Origin: Flavobacterium undicola
Lineage (GTDB): Bacteria; Bacteroidota; Bacteroidia; Flavobacteriales; Flavobacteriaceae
Length of the DNA stretch: 64,000 bases
Assembly (NCBI RefSeq): GCF_009909155.2
Contig: NZ_JAAAPM020000024.1
Span: 1-64,000 of the forward strand
Direction: 5' to 3'
Shown: positions 43,448 through 52,123 of the stretch, piece by piece
Position numbering within the stretch: position 1 is the first letter of the stretch
How the letters are laid out: every line of letters starts with the position of its first letter
Translations under genes and position numbers: made by a program
Notes under the pieces: generated by a model
Databases searched by the model: none
Told to the model about the DNA's origin: nothing
The model's input: the letters and a program-made list of their open reading frames with translations, nothing else

Positions 43448-43471
43448 AACCTGTCTGCCGACAGGCAGGTT
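43448..43471. repeat. Short perfect-type hairpin AACCTGTCTG/CAGGCAGGTT
   Basis: The 10-bp arms, one G-T wobble, enclose four bases. It stands 27 bp before the long GT2 gene start, in the promoter-proximal position, and looks like an interspersed palindrome rather than a terminator. Confidence 0.6.
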
Positions 43472-43555
43472 ATAGTAATTTTGCTTCCCAAATTCTCCTT
43501 TTCAAGCTCGGATCAAAAATTAATTGGTGTTAATTCATACAATCAATTGCTATCA

Positions 43556-43761
43556 TTTTCTTTTTTGCTTGATCAAAAAAGGAACAAAAAAAATCAAGTC
43601 TTGCACTTCCTCGTCGGTCAAATTAGTTTTCGAATTAGCTTCGCTCTGTTCGCCTTTGGCTCGAGTCTAAAAGAAAATAACTCTCCGCCGCGGCGGATCA
43701 AACAGATTTTCTTTTTACGTATTCTTCAAACATTTGACACTCGACTGTGGAAGTTAAGGAC
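43556..43761. repeat. Dispersed repeat R1, copy 3
   Basis: Same blocks and orientation as copies 1 and 2, including TCCGCCGCGGCGGA, but with an extra ~29-bp segment (AGCTTCGCTCTGTTCGCC and onward) inside the central region, and a divergent end after GGAAGTTAAGGAC. It lies in the cluster, between two minus-strand glycosyltransferase genes. Confidence 0.9.
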
Positions 43762-43844
43762 CTTTTAAACTTCTCTAAAGGTGACATTCATCCAAATTGA
43801 CTACATTGTTATATGCAGCAAAGTCTAGATCATCTTTTCTAAAA

Positions 43845-44999
43845 CTACAATTTAGCAAGAATCAATTTCTGATAAAATTCTATATTTTTCTTCACTAAAT
43901 TACTACTATCAAATTTTTCTTCCACTCTCGTTCTTGCCTGCTCACCAATCCGTTGACATAAAGCATTATTTTGAAGTAATTGTAGAATTCGTTCTGCATA
44001 CAAATCATGATTGGCAGGATGTACCAAAAAACCACTTTCGCCATCCAAAATTAATTCTTTCGCCCATCCAAAATCGGAATTCACTACTACTTTTTGCATC
44101 GCCATGGCTTCAATAGTTACCATTCCCAAAGTTTCGGCGAAAGTAGGAAACACACAAATTTGAGCTTTCTTCATATATTGCTGTACTTCATCATAAGGAA
44201 TCTTTCCCAAATAATGCACATTTTTTAAATCCGCCGGATTAAATTGCTGCTGCATCAATTCCCATGTAGAAACAGAGCCGCTTTGCACATCGGCAGCATC
44301 TCCACCTATTAACAGCAAATGGGCTTCCGGAAATTGCTCACGAACCTTATTAAAAATAGCTGGCAATTCAAAAACCCCTTTTTTTCGAATCAGGGTTCCT
44401 ACATACAGGATTAAACCTTTTTCATATTGCTCTGCTGCTTTATTCTCAAATCGATCCAAATCCAAGCCGTGATGAATGGTTTGTATTCTTTTATTTTTTA
44501 GCTGAAATAGTTTTTTTGACAATTCTCCTGTAAAAGTAGTGGGTGCGATAAAAGCATCAGCTCCTAAAACTGCTAATTTTTCGAACCAAAAATTTTTCAT
44601 TTTCTGTCTACGATGCTCTAAATGACAGAAATAAGTATCACTGCCGTGAAAACGAATTACTAATGGTATTTTGAAATTCATAAAAGCCGTAATTCCTGTC
44701 CAATCGGGAGCTTCTATCAGATCTATTTTTTCTTTTTTCATTACTGATTTACAGTAATTTTCGATGTGTTTTCGATGAAAAAGCCAACCAAAGCATTTGT
44801 ATTTTCTGCCTTTAATTAAATGAATTGCAATTCCGTTTTCGACTATGATTTCCTGTGTTTTCTGCCCATATACAAATACCGTAACAACAACTCCTTCTTT
44901 AACAAAAGCTGAAGTTAGGTTTTTGATACTCGTGCCTATTCCAGCCGCATGAGCAACCTTAGCATGAGGAAATTCGGGAGTTAAAAAAGCGATATGCAT
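43845..44999 (-). CDS. Glycosyltransferase family 4
   Basis: This 384-residue GT-B enzyme has LTPEFPHAKVAHAAGIGTSI, LILYVGTLIRKKGVFELPAI and the donor motif FPTFAETLGMVTIEAMAMQK. The ATG directly abuts the SGNH gene stop. The frame and length (384) are normal for GT4. It is probably in the same unit as the O-acyltransferase genes upstream. Confidence 0.92.
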   Translation of the reverse strand: MHIAFLTPEFPHAKVAHAAGIGTSIKNLTSAFVKEGVVVTVFVYGQKTQEIIVENGIAIHLIKGRKYKCFGWLFHRKHIENYCKSVMKKEKIDLIEAPDWTGITAFMNFKIPLVIRFHGSDTYFCHLEHRRQKMKNFWFEKLAVLGADAFIAPTTFTGELSKKLFQLKNKRIQTIHHGLDLDRFENKAAEQYEKGLILYVGTLIRKKGVFELPAIFNKVREQFPEAHLLLIGGDAADVQSGSVSTWELMQQQFNPADLKNVHYLGKIPYDEVQQYMKKAQICVFPTFAETLGMVTIEAMAMQKVVVNSDFGWAKELILDGESGFLVHPANHDLYAERILQLLQNNALCQRIGEQARTRVEEKFDSSNLVKKNIEFYQKLILAKL

Positions 45000-45878
45000 T
45001 TATTTACTAAAAAAATCATTAATAATTCTAGTCGTAAAAATTCTAGCTCCTGCATTGTTCATGTGCCCACAAGAGGAGAAATATTTATCCTCAAGCACTA
45101 CGTTTTCATAATTATAAATCTCCGGATAACTTTTCTTTACTTTATCAAAATAATCCATTCCTACCACATTCTCACACATAGGTGTCATCACAGCAATAAA
45201 ATTAATATTATTGGCTTTGCAAAGTTGTTTGATTTCTTCATAATATTTATTGTGAGCTAAAGGATTTAAACTTATAATATTATTCTTCATATTACCCTTA
45301 GTTGTTCCTAATGAATAATAACCCCCATTATCTAATAACTTTGATTTTTTATGAATCATACTGAAAAACATTTCCCTAAAACCTATCTTAGTTTCATATT
45401 TAATATAACGGTAAAATGGAATATAATACAACTCTTTAAAATCGTCTTCATTCTCAAAATGTTTCCTTACAGTTTCTGAAACATAAAAATAAGGTAAATA
45501 TTTCGCAGCAACACCCTCTGCCTGATGTTCATTACACAAATTTAAATCAGCTTCCAAAATCACGGTTTTTATTTTATACTTACGCTCCAACATTAATTTC
45601 AGCATCAAATCTGCTTCGAACAAATGACCACCACTCATACCATAATTAAAGGTTTTCAATCCTTTTTGTTCAAACATTTCGCTTACAAAATGATTATTGG
45701 CTCGGGAAGAGCCCAGAATAACTACATCGTAATTTCTGGCTTTGGAATTGTAAACGTATTCTATTTTATTTCGATTATTAGATTGTAGATATACTGAGGT
45801 ATAGCAGTAGTCTAGTAGTATCGCTAACACCACTGTTATGATTATTGTTTTTATAGTAAATCCTAAAAATTGCTTCAT
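45000..45878 (-). CDS. SGNH-like partner of MBOAT O-acyltransferase, pair 1
   Basis: This 292-residue protein has one N-terminal membrane helix (TIKTIIITVVLAILLDYCYT), then the SGNH block I element VVILGSSRANNHF. The C-terminal block V, which should read D-x-x-H, is SSCGHMNNAG, so the aspartate is replaced by serine. The paralogue at 51225 keeps DASHLN. In alginate-type acetylation such a membrane-bound SGNH protein works with an MBOAT channel, here the upstream gene at 46075. It may have lost catalysis or use another residue. Confidence 0.7.
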   Translation of the reverse strand: MKQFLGFTIKTIIITVVLAILLDYCYTSVYLQSNNRNKIEYVYNSKARNYDVVILGSSRANNHFVSEMFEQKGLKTFNYGMSGGHLFEADLMLKLMLERKYKIKTVILEADLNLCNEHQAEGVAAKYLPYFYVSETVRKHFENEDDFKELYYIPFYRYIKYETKIGFREMFFSMIHKKSKLLDNGGYYSLGTTKGNMKNNIISLNPLAHNKYYEEIKQLCKANNINFIAVMTPMCENVVGMDYFDKVKKSYPEIYNYENVVLEDKYFSSCGHMNNAGARIFTTRIINDFFSK

Positions 45879-45917
45879 TATTGTTTTATTCTCTTTATTT
45901 GATTTTTTTTTCTTCCC

Positions 45918-46025
45918 CCCGCCCTAAAGGGTGGGAAAAGAAATGGAATGTCATTATTTATCAAGAACTTTTTAGATTTCATGAATTTTCGGCTCCCTTT
46001 AGGGCTGGGGAAAACGAAAATTCAT
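45918..46025. repeat. Intergenic palindromes between MBOAT and SGNH genes of pair 1
   Basis: CCCGCCCT-AA-AGGGTGGG (45918-45935) is followed by a larger hairpin with exact arms ATGAATTTTCG (45981-45991) and CGAAAATTCAT (46015-46025) that encloses CCCTTTAGGG. The sequence is GC-richer than the neighbouring genes. It occupies the 196-bp gap inside an apparently co-transcribed pair. Confidence 0.7.
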
Positions 46026-46074
46026 ACTCTTCATTTCCTTTTTCTTTCCGCCCTAAAAGATAAAAAAGAAGGTA

Positions 46075-47508
46075 TTAAAACTGAAAATAAATAAATTCTT
46101 TATAATCAGAATAAGTACCTAATACCATTATTGCAGCCAAACACAAAGCTAGTTTGATAGTTTGGCACTTACCTGAAATAGGTTCCTCTTTAGTACGGTT
46201 GTTCCATTCGACAACGACAAACAACAACACCATGATTAACAACTCGTAATTATACCTTTCATTGGCTAAATATTGTGATGTAAAATGTCCGTTTGTAACA
46301 ATTTGTTTTAAATATAAAACAGCATCAGCAATGGTTTTAGCTCTAAAAAATACCCAAGCCACGCAGCTCAATGCAAAAGTAAGCAGGATATTTGCCAGCA
46401 CTTTTACTGATTCCCAACTCCTGTCCAATACTATAACATCCATGTTGTTTCTATTTGATTTTCTTAAAAGTAATGGTAAAAAGTACAAAGCATTGATTCC
46501 GCCCCAAACGACATAAGTCCAATTGGCTCCATGCCAAAAACCACTGACTAAAAAGATAATAAAGGTGTTTCTTATTTTCATCCACAATCCGCCTTTACTT
46601 CCTCCTAACGGAATGTACAAATAATCACGAAACCAAGAAGATAAGGAAATATGCCAACGACGCCAAAATTCGGCGATATCTCGGGAAAAATAAGGATAAT
46701 TGAAGTTTCGCAACAACTCCAAACCAAATAATTTTGACATACCCAAAGCCATGTCAGAATAGCCTGAAAAATCCCCATAGATTTGGAAAGCAAAATAAAC
46801 AGCACCTAAAATCAACGACAAGGAATTCATCGAATGATAATTATCAAAAATAGCATTAGCGTAGGTTGCGCAAGTATCGGCTATTACTACTTTTTTAAAT
46901 AAGCCCCAGAGCATTTGATAGACTCCGGCCTTGGCTTGTTCGTAATCAAAGCTTCTTTTTTCTTTTATCTCAGGCAATAAATGCGTGGCTCTTTCGATAG
47001 GTCCTGCCACCAAAAGTGGAAAATAACTCACAAACAACGAATAATCGACAAAGTTGTATTCGGCTTTGATTCTTTTGTAATAAATATCAATTACGTAGGA
47101 CAGGCCATGAAAGGTATAAAACGAAATTCCCACCGGCAAAACCACATCCAATAAAAATGGAGATGCTTTTAAACCAAATCCCTGCATCAACTCGGCAAAA
47201 GAATTTGCAAAAAAATTGTAGTATTTAAACATTCCCAGAAACCCTAAATTGATCCCAATACTGAGCCAAAACCAAAATTTTCTACCGCTGTCTTTCCGGC
47301 TTTTTTCGATTCGGATACCAGTATAATAATCCAAAAAAGTAGAGAAAACCAATAAAAACAGGAATCGCCAATCCCAGCAGGAATAGAAATAATAACTGGC
47401 AATTATTAATAAGGTATTTTGTGTGGTTTTGTTTTTATTAAACACAAACCAGTACAAAATAAATACAATGGGTAAAAAAATCGCAAAAGCGAAGGAGTTG
47501 AAAAACAT
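46075..47508 (-). CDS. MBOAT-family O-acyltransferase (AlgI/DltB-like), pair 1
   Basis: This 477-residue multi-pass membrane protein has FYSCWDWRFLFLLVFSTFLD, VLPVGISFYTFHGLSYVIDI, FWRRWHISLSSWFRDYLYIP and the catalytic-type FWHGANWTYVVWG with the MBOAT histidine. It moves acyl (usually acetyl) groups across the inner membrane for transfer to an extracellular polysaccharide. It is clearly paralogous to the gene at 52124 (MFFNSF.FA.F.PIVF.LYWFVF at the N-terminus in both). Confidence 0.9.
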   Translation of the reverse strand: MFFNSFAFAIFLPIVFILYWFVFNKNKTTQNTLLIIASYYFYSCWDWRFLFLLVFSTFLDYYTGIRIEKSRKDSGRKFWFWLSIGINLGFLGMFKYYNFFANSFAELMQGFGLKASPFLLDVVLPVGISFYTFHGLSYVIDIYYKRIKAEYNFVDYSLFVSYFPLLVAGPIERATHLLPEIKEKRSFDYEQAKAGVYQMLWGLFKKVVIADTCATYANAIFDNYHSMNSLSLILGAVYFAFQIYGDFSGYSDMALGMSKLFGLELLRNFNYPYFSRDIAEFWRRWHISLSSWFRDYLYIPLGGSKGGLWMKIRNTFIIFLVSGFWHGANWTYVVWGGINALYFLPLLLRKSNRNNMDVIVLDRSWESVKVLANILLTFALSCVAWVFFRAKTIADAVLYLKQIVTNGHFTSQYLANERYNYELLIMVLLFVVVEWNNRTKEEPISGKCQTIKLALCLAAIMVLGTYSDYKEFIYFQF

Positions 47509-47586
47509 ATAGGAGTTAGTAGTTAGAAGTTATCCCTCGACAAGCACAAAATGACAGGCTGAGGGTGACAATATCAGAACATTATT

Positions 47587-48996
47587 TTAAATTACTATTT
47601 CGTTTACAATTGACTCTATGGTATTCCAAATTTTCTCCGAAGCCTGTGTTGGTGTTTCGCCAGCTACAATGGTGTACCATTTTTTCCCTTCAGAAACATT
47701 AGACAAATTGCCCTTCAGTATGGCTTCAATTTGACTTTCAAGTTGGTTTTTATCCGTACAAAAAATGGCTGCTTCAGGACTTGGCATACTTCTAAAATGG
47801 ACGTACTTATAATTCTGTCCAATATCCCGAATTCCTTTTTTTAACTGAGGTTGTTCATAATTGTAATAAATACAAGGCTTGTTATGTGCTACAAAATCGA
47901 ACACTGTCGACGAACACACATTAGTCACCAACTCTGAATGCGCACACACATTATATAACAATTTCAAATCGGCTTTGGTAGGAAAAACTTCGTTCCATTG
48001 TTTGCCCATCGCTTTCCACAAAGGATCAATTACTACAATAACATCTTTATTAGCTTCAATTACGGCATCATATCTCGACGTTGTATCCACAGGACATTTT
48101 CTATAAATAATCCCCAGATTATATCCTTTAGTATTCAAAACGCGAACTGCATTGGCTAAATCTTCCAAATAATATTGATCTAAGGGCGAAGTCGTTTCGT
48201 CATCCCCCGAAAAACAAATGTATTTTTTTGTAGTGTCTAAATTATATTCAGCAAAAAATTCTTCTCTAGTTTGGACTAAAGCAGTATCGTAATGCGGTTC
48301 AAATTGAGGCGTTCCAGTAACTATTAATTGATTTTCTTTAATGAAAGGATAGTACTGCAACATTTCTTTTTTCATCAAATTACTCCACACACAATAATAA
48401 TCTGTTTCTACTAGTTGCATCGCTTTAGGCACATTGTCCCAGGAATACACAAATGTTAGTGTTGGGATCCCCAAATCTTGTGCAGCTAATAAGGCTCCAA
48501 TGGATTGGCTAGCGCGTTGGGTGGTACAAAAAACCAAATCGGGTTTAATTTCTTCCAATTGGGCTTTGCAATAATTGTATTTTTCAGTAGAACGTTCCAG
48601 ACTGTTGATTCGTTTTCGAATGCGAAGAATTCCTTTTTCGGAAGAATTCAACCCAATAAGCACTCTGATAAAAAGTGTCATCAAAGTGTTTTTTAATCCG
48701 TTATAATTAAAAGGGAACTTGTAAGTTTGGTATACTGAATCAGCAAACTTTTTTGTAGCAATATTTAGTTCGATGTGTTTCCTTATTCGACAATAAAAGG
48801 GTGTCAGTGGATGAATCTTTTGGGTTTTGATTTTCACTTCATTATAACCCAATTCCTCTTGTAATGGAAACGCCGTATTGTTCCAATATATAATTTGGTT
48901 GCCTCTTTGTTCGCCGATTTCCTTAAACTTGGTAAAGGCAAAATTGCGGAGCCCTACACCGTCTGGAAAAAAAACAAGAATTTTTTTGTTCATCAT
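47587..48996 (-). CDS. Putative GT-B glycosyltransferase (CDP-glycerol-transferase-like end)
   Basis: This 469-residue protein reads KKILVFFPDGVGLRNFAFTK at the N-terminus, KPDLVFCTTQRASQSIGALL in the middle, and the C-terminal LVTNVCSSTVFDFVAHNKPC, close in pattern to the TagF/CDP-glycerol transferase and related GT-B enzymes. It lies directly before neuB in gene order (after it in transcription), so a role in transferring the nonulosonic acid or a neighbouring residue is plausible but unproven. Confidence 0.6.
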   Translation of the reverse strand: MMNKKILVFFPDGVGLRNFAFTKFKEIGEQRGNQIIYWNNTAFPLQEELGYNEVKIKTQKIHPLTPFYCRIRKHIELNIATKKFADSVYQTYKFPFNYNGLKNTLMTLFIRVLIGLNSSEKGILRIRKRINSLERSTEKYNYCKAQLEEIKPDLVFCTTQRASQSIGALLAAQDLGIPTLTFVYSWDNVPKAMQLVETDYYCVWSNLMKKEMLQYYPFIKENQLIVTGTPQFEPHYDTALVQTREEFFAEYNLDTTKKYICFSGDDETTSPLDQYYLEDLANAVRVLNTKGYNLGIIYRKCPVDTTSRYDAVIEANKDVIVVIDPLWKAMGKQWNEVFPTKADLKLLYNVCAHSELVTNVCSSTVFDFVAHNKPCIYYNYEQPQLKKGIRDIGQNYKYVHFRSMPSPEAAIFCTDKNQLESQIEAILKGNLSNVSEGKKWYTIVAGETPTQASEKIWNTIESIVNEIVI

Positions 48997-49112
48997 CTAC
49001 TATGAAAAGTGTATTTTTAAAACTGGCGCAAAAATAAGGGTATTACAGCTTATATTAGTGATTTATTTTTAGAAAAAGACTTATTCTTTAGAATAACAAA
49101 ACCCATTCAACT

Positions 49113-49988
49113 TTATACTTTCTTATTCTTCAACTTTTCTCTTTGTACTTGCTCAATAGGCAAAATATCGGTTGATTTAAATGTTAAAGCCGAATAAACT
49201 GCATTTAAATCACGGCTTAATTTGCGTAAACCCATAGGCTCAAGAGAAGCAGCATGATCAGTACCTTTCCATGTTCTATCTAATGTATAATGTCTTTCTA
49301 CAATATTAGCTCCCAAGGTGTAAGCAGCAACATCTACTGCGATTCCTAAATGATGTCCCGAAAAGCCAATGTGTTTTACTTTGTCTCCGTATTTGGTCTT
49401 CAACAAATTGATATCTAACAGGCATACATCTTCAAAAGGAACCGGGTAACCTGAAGTACAGTTGTACAAGACCAAATCTTGGTTTCTTTCTTTTTCAATA
49501 AAAAAATTCACTAATTCTTCTGTTTCATCTTTGGTGGTCATTCCTGTTGAAATATGGATTTCGCCTTGGTAATTATCACATAACCAAGACAGCATCGCAT
49601 AATTATTATTACATGCTGATGGAATTTTGATAAAATCAGGCTGCAAAGAAGCTATTTCCTTAGCCGAGGTGGTATCCCAAACTGAAGTAGAATAAGTTAC
49701 TCCAATTGATTCGCAATAGTTTTTTAATTCGGCGTGTTGTTGAACGTCAAATTCTAAATATTCCCGGTGAGCACCATAGGTTTCACCATAAGCATTCGAA
49801 CTATTGGGATGTGGTGCATTGTACTGTGTTTCAGTCAATAATTCTTTATTATTTCTTTTCTGAAATTTAACGGCATCGGCATTGCAAAAGATTTTAGCAA
49901 TCTTAATGAGTTCTTTGGCAATTTCCATTTCTCCTTTGTGATTGCAACCAATTTCGGCAATTACATAGGGTTTTTTATAGTGATTCAT
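49113..49988 (-). CDS. neuB: NeuB-family nonulosonate synthase, short form without SAF domain
   Basis: This 291-residue TIM barrel has IAEIGCNHKGEMEIAKELIK, ADAVKFQKRNNKELLTE, IKIPSACNNNY, HISTGMT, YNCTSGYPVPFEDV, GFSGHHLGIAVDVAAYTLGA and ERHYTLDRTWKGTDHAASLE. These match the NeuB family, which joins phosphoenolpyruvate to a hexose derivative. The C-terminal antifreeze-like SAF domain of typical NeuB/LegI/PseI is missing. Such short forms include KDN-9-phosphate synthases, so KDN rather than Neu5Ac is possible. It overlaps the neuA gene by 14 bp. Confidence 0.85.
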   Translation of the reverse strand: MNHYKKPYVIAEIGCNHKGEMEIAKELIKIAKIFCNADAVKFQKRNNKELLTETQYNAPHPNSSNAYGETYGAHREYLEFDVQQHAELKNYCESIGVTYSTSVWDTTSAKEIASLQPDFIKIPSACNNNYAMLSWLCDNYQGEIHISTGMTTKDETEELVNFFIEKERNQDLVLYNCTSGYPVPFEDVCLLDINLLKTKYGDKVKHIGFSGHHLGIAVDVAAYTLGANIVERHYTLDRTWKGTDHAASLEPMGLRKLSRDLNAVYSALTFKSTDILPIEQVQREKLKNKKV

Positions 49989-51141
49989 AACGTTCGTTGT
50001 AAGAAATTATTTTTTCGCAAACTTCTCTAATAGCACCCTCCGCTGAAACTTTAGTCAATAAATAATCAGCGTTTTGTTTGACTATTTCTGTAGCGTTGGC
50101 TGGTGCAAAAGACCAACCCACACTACAAATATTAGTCAAATCATTTACGTCATCACCAATATATGCCAAAGCCCCAAAACCAGTATTTCTTGTCTTAACA
50201 AAATGTTGTAAAAAAGCATATTTGTCTTTCACTCCTAGAAAACAGTTTTCAATTTGTAGTTTTTTCATACGTTGCCCCACCAAAGTTGAATTTTCCGAGG
50301 TCATTACCACCACTTCCACTTGATGTTGACGAAGAATTTCTAAGCCCATTCCATCGCGCATATCAAAAGCTTTGGCTAATTCTCCCTCAGCCGAATAGAA
50401 TACTTGCCCATTGGTAAATACCCCATCAACATCCAAAACAAGGTAATCGATGCGTTGGTGTTTTTTTTCTTTTTTCAAACGAGTTGCCAATAGGCTTTCA
50501 ACTATTTTCCAATCGGTCATGGAATCAATTTCGACCAAGCTTGTTTCGTCCATTTTAACCATCCCTATGATACCGCTCAAGCGATTTTGAGAAGCTACAA
50601 AAGCGGCTTTGGTTGTGGCGTAGACCGCACCATTTTCAATCAATAAGCCCTCAAAATCCTGACGCCTTGGACGATTGAACACATCGTAATTTTGCGATGT
50701 CCCATCGGCATTCCAACAAAAACGATGGCTATTTACAACAGTGAGTGCCGAATCGTATTTTTCGTTTTCTATTTTAGCTAAAACAGCATTAATATCTGTT
50801 GCCGCTGTCATAGGCGAAGTTGCCTGCAACAAACAGAAGATATCAAAATCATATTCTATACCTTCCGCAAATTCCAACATCGCACTTTCGGTCGAAACGG
50901 TATCAGTCGCATTTTTATCCGAGCGTAAAAGAGCCTTCACTTTTGGAGTCCAATGGTATTCTTTATCAATATAATCAATAATTTCGACATCATCGGTAAA
51001 TACATAAACGGCATCTAATTCCGAAAAAACAGCTTCCGCCAGTACCCATGAAAAAAGCGGACGGCCCAGCATCTTTTTCTTGTTTTTCCCAGGGATTCCT
51101 TTGGAATCTTTTCGTAAAGGTATTATTGCTGTTTTTTTCAT
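49975..51141 (-). CDS. neuA: Acylneuraminate cytidylyltransferase fused to a HAD phosphatase
   Basis: This 388-residue protein has an N-terminal CMP-sugar synthetase (AIIPLRKDSKGIPGKNKKKM, LLQATSPMTAATDINAV, RPRRQDFEGLLIENGAVY) and, from about residue 225, a KDO8P-phosphatase-like HAD domain (YLVLDVDGVFTNGQVFYSAE, VVVMTSENSTL, YIGDDVNDLTN). The fusion would dephosphorylate a 9-phosphate and make the CMP-activated sugar. No NeuC epimerase or PseB/C genes occur in the window, which fits a KDN-type route but does not prove it. Confidence 0.85.
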   Translation of the reverse strand: MKKTAIIPLRKDSKGIPGKNKKKMLGRPLFSWVLAEAVFSELDAVYVFTDDVEIIDYIDKEYHWTPKVKALLRSDKNATDTVSTESAMLEFAEGIEYDFDIFCLLQATSPMTAATDINAVLAKIENEKYDSALTVVNSHRFCWNADGTSQNYDVFNRPRRQDFEGLLIENGAVYATTKAAFVASQNRLSGIIGMVKMDETSLVEIDSMTDWKIVESLLATRLKKEKKHQRIDYLVLDVDGVFTNGQVFYSAEGELAKAFDMRDGMGLEILRQHQVEVVVMTSENSTLVGQRMKKLQIENCFLGVKDKYAFLQHFVKTRNTGFGALAYIGDDVNDLTNICSVGWSFAPANATEIVKQNADYLLTKVSAEGAIREVCEKIISYNERYESL

Positions 51142-51224
51142 TTTCTTGCTCTTGTATATCAGACTTGAATAAAAACAAATATAGTATTTTGAATAATCTA
51201 ATTTTAACGTTTTGTATTATTTGT

Positions 51225-52121
51225 CTAGAGTTCTGCTTTTACATTCTTGATTATTTCATTTGTATATAAAATAGCTCCCTTTTTATTCAAATGAGATGCA
51301 TCAAAAAAATATTGGGGGTTATTAAAAAATGATGTCTTTTTAGAATACAATTCTATTTTATTATCAATAATCAAACTTTTCAATCTGTTCTCAAATTCCT
51401 TGTTTTGTATCTTAAAATTTGGAGGTATAAAAACATATAATTTTATACTTTCTGCTTTACAAATTTTCTGAAATTCTTTAAATGCAGTTAATCGTTCAGG
51501 TAATTCAAGCTTTATATTATACTTTTTATTTTGCATTCGTTTTTCATCAAAATCAGTCGCTTTAAAATCTAATAGTACCGTTCCTGTTGCTGTCCAATTT
51601 TCATATTTAGTAATTGGATTTGGTTTTAAAAATTGTTCCCATCCTAATCTTGCAGAATAAAGAGCAACTGCAAACGGAGAGAGTTCTTTTCTGGCAATCA
51701 ACTCATTAGTTATTTCTTGGTATTTTACTAAATTATATAATTTATCATAACGAAATTGCAAAGTTTTTTCAGGTAGAAATTCTCTATCATCATCTATGGT
51801 TAAAAATATTATTTCAGGTTTTTTATTGTGTTTTAATACTGCCTTTAAAATAAACAATTGAAAATCAATAGTACAACCTCGATAACCTAAATTAAAAGTT
51901 GGCATTTTTAAACTATCTTGAATCGCATCAGAATAGAGGTTGTGTTGTGCACGAGAAGAACCAAATATCAAAATAGCTTTGTTCATTTTCCCTTCTAAAA
52001 TCCATTCTAGGCGTTTATCCAACTCACGATTAGATAATGCCTGAATTTTCCAATGAAACAATTTATCTACTAAGAAAAAGAGCAGCAAAAACAACACTAT
52101 CATTTTTAAAAATTGTTTCAT
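51225..52121 (-). CDS. SGNH-like partner of MBOAT O-acyltransferase, pair 2
   Basis: About 298 residues from the ATG at 52121; the frame continues upstream into the MBOAT gene but this start lies 3 bp past its stop and gives a normal membrane helix (LKMIVLFLLLFFLVDKLFHW). Block I is ILIFGSSRAQHNL and block V FDASHLNKKG, so Ser/Asp/His look complete. The likely role is final acyl transfer to the glycan with the MBOAT protein at 52124. Confidence 0.75.
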   Translation of the reverse strand: MKQFLKMIVLFLLLFFLVDKLFHWKIQALSNRELDKRLEWILEGKMNKAILIFGSSRAQHNLYSDAIQDSLKMPTFNLGYRGCTIDFQLFILKAVLKHNKKPEIIFLTIDDDREFLPEKTLQFRYDKLYNLVKYQEITNELIARKELSPFAVALYSARLGWEQFLKPNPITKYENWTATGTVLLDFKATDFDEKRMQNKKYNIKLELPERLTAFKEFQKICKAESIKLYVFIPPNFKIQNKEFENRLKSLIIDNKIELYSKKTSFFNNPQYFFDASHLNKKGAILYTNEIIKNVKAEL

Positions 52122-52123
52122 CG

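Noticed and set aside
23862..43761. R1 as an insertion sequence
   Set aside because: No transposase frame, no terminal inverted repeats spanning the copies and no visible target duplication. It could only be a non-autonomous element.
43481..43768. Open frame of 95 residues across repeat R1 copy 3, similar to a 72-residue frame across copy 1 (23871-24089)
   Set aside because: The similarity comes from the DNA repeat. Copy 2 breaks the same frame and no start signal is present, so it is not treated as a gene.
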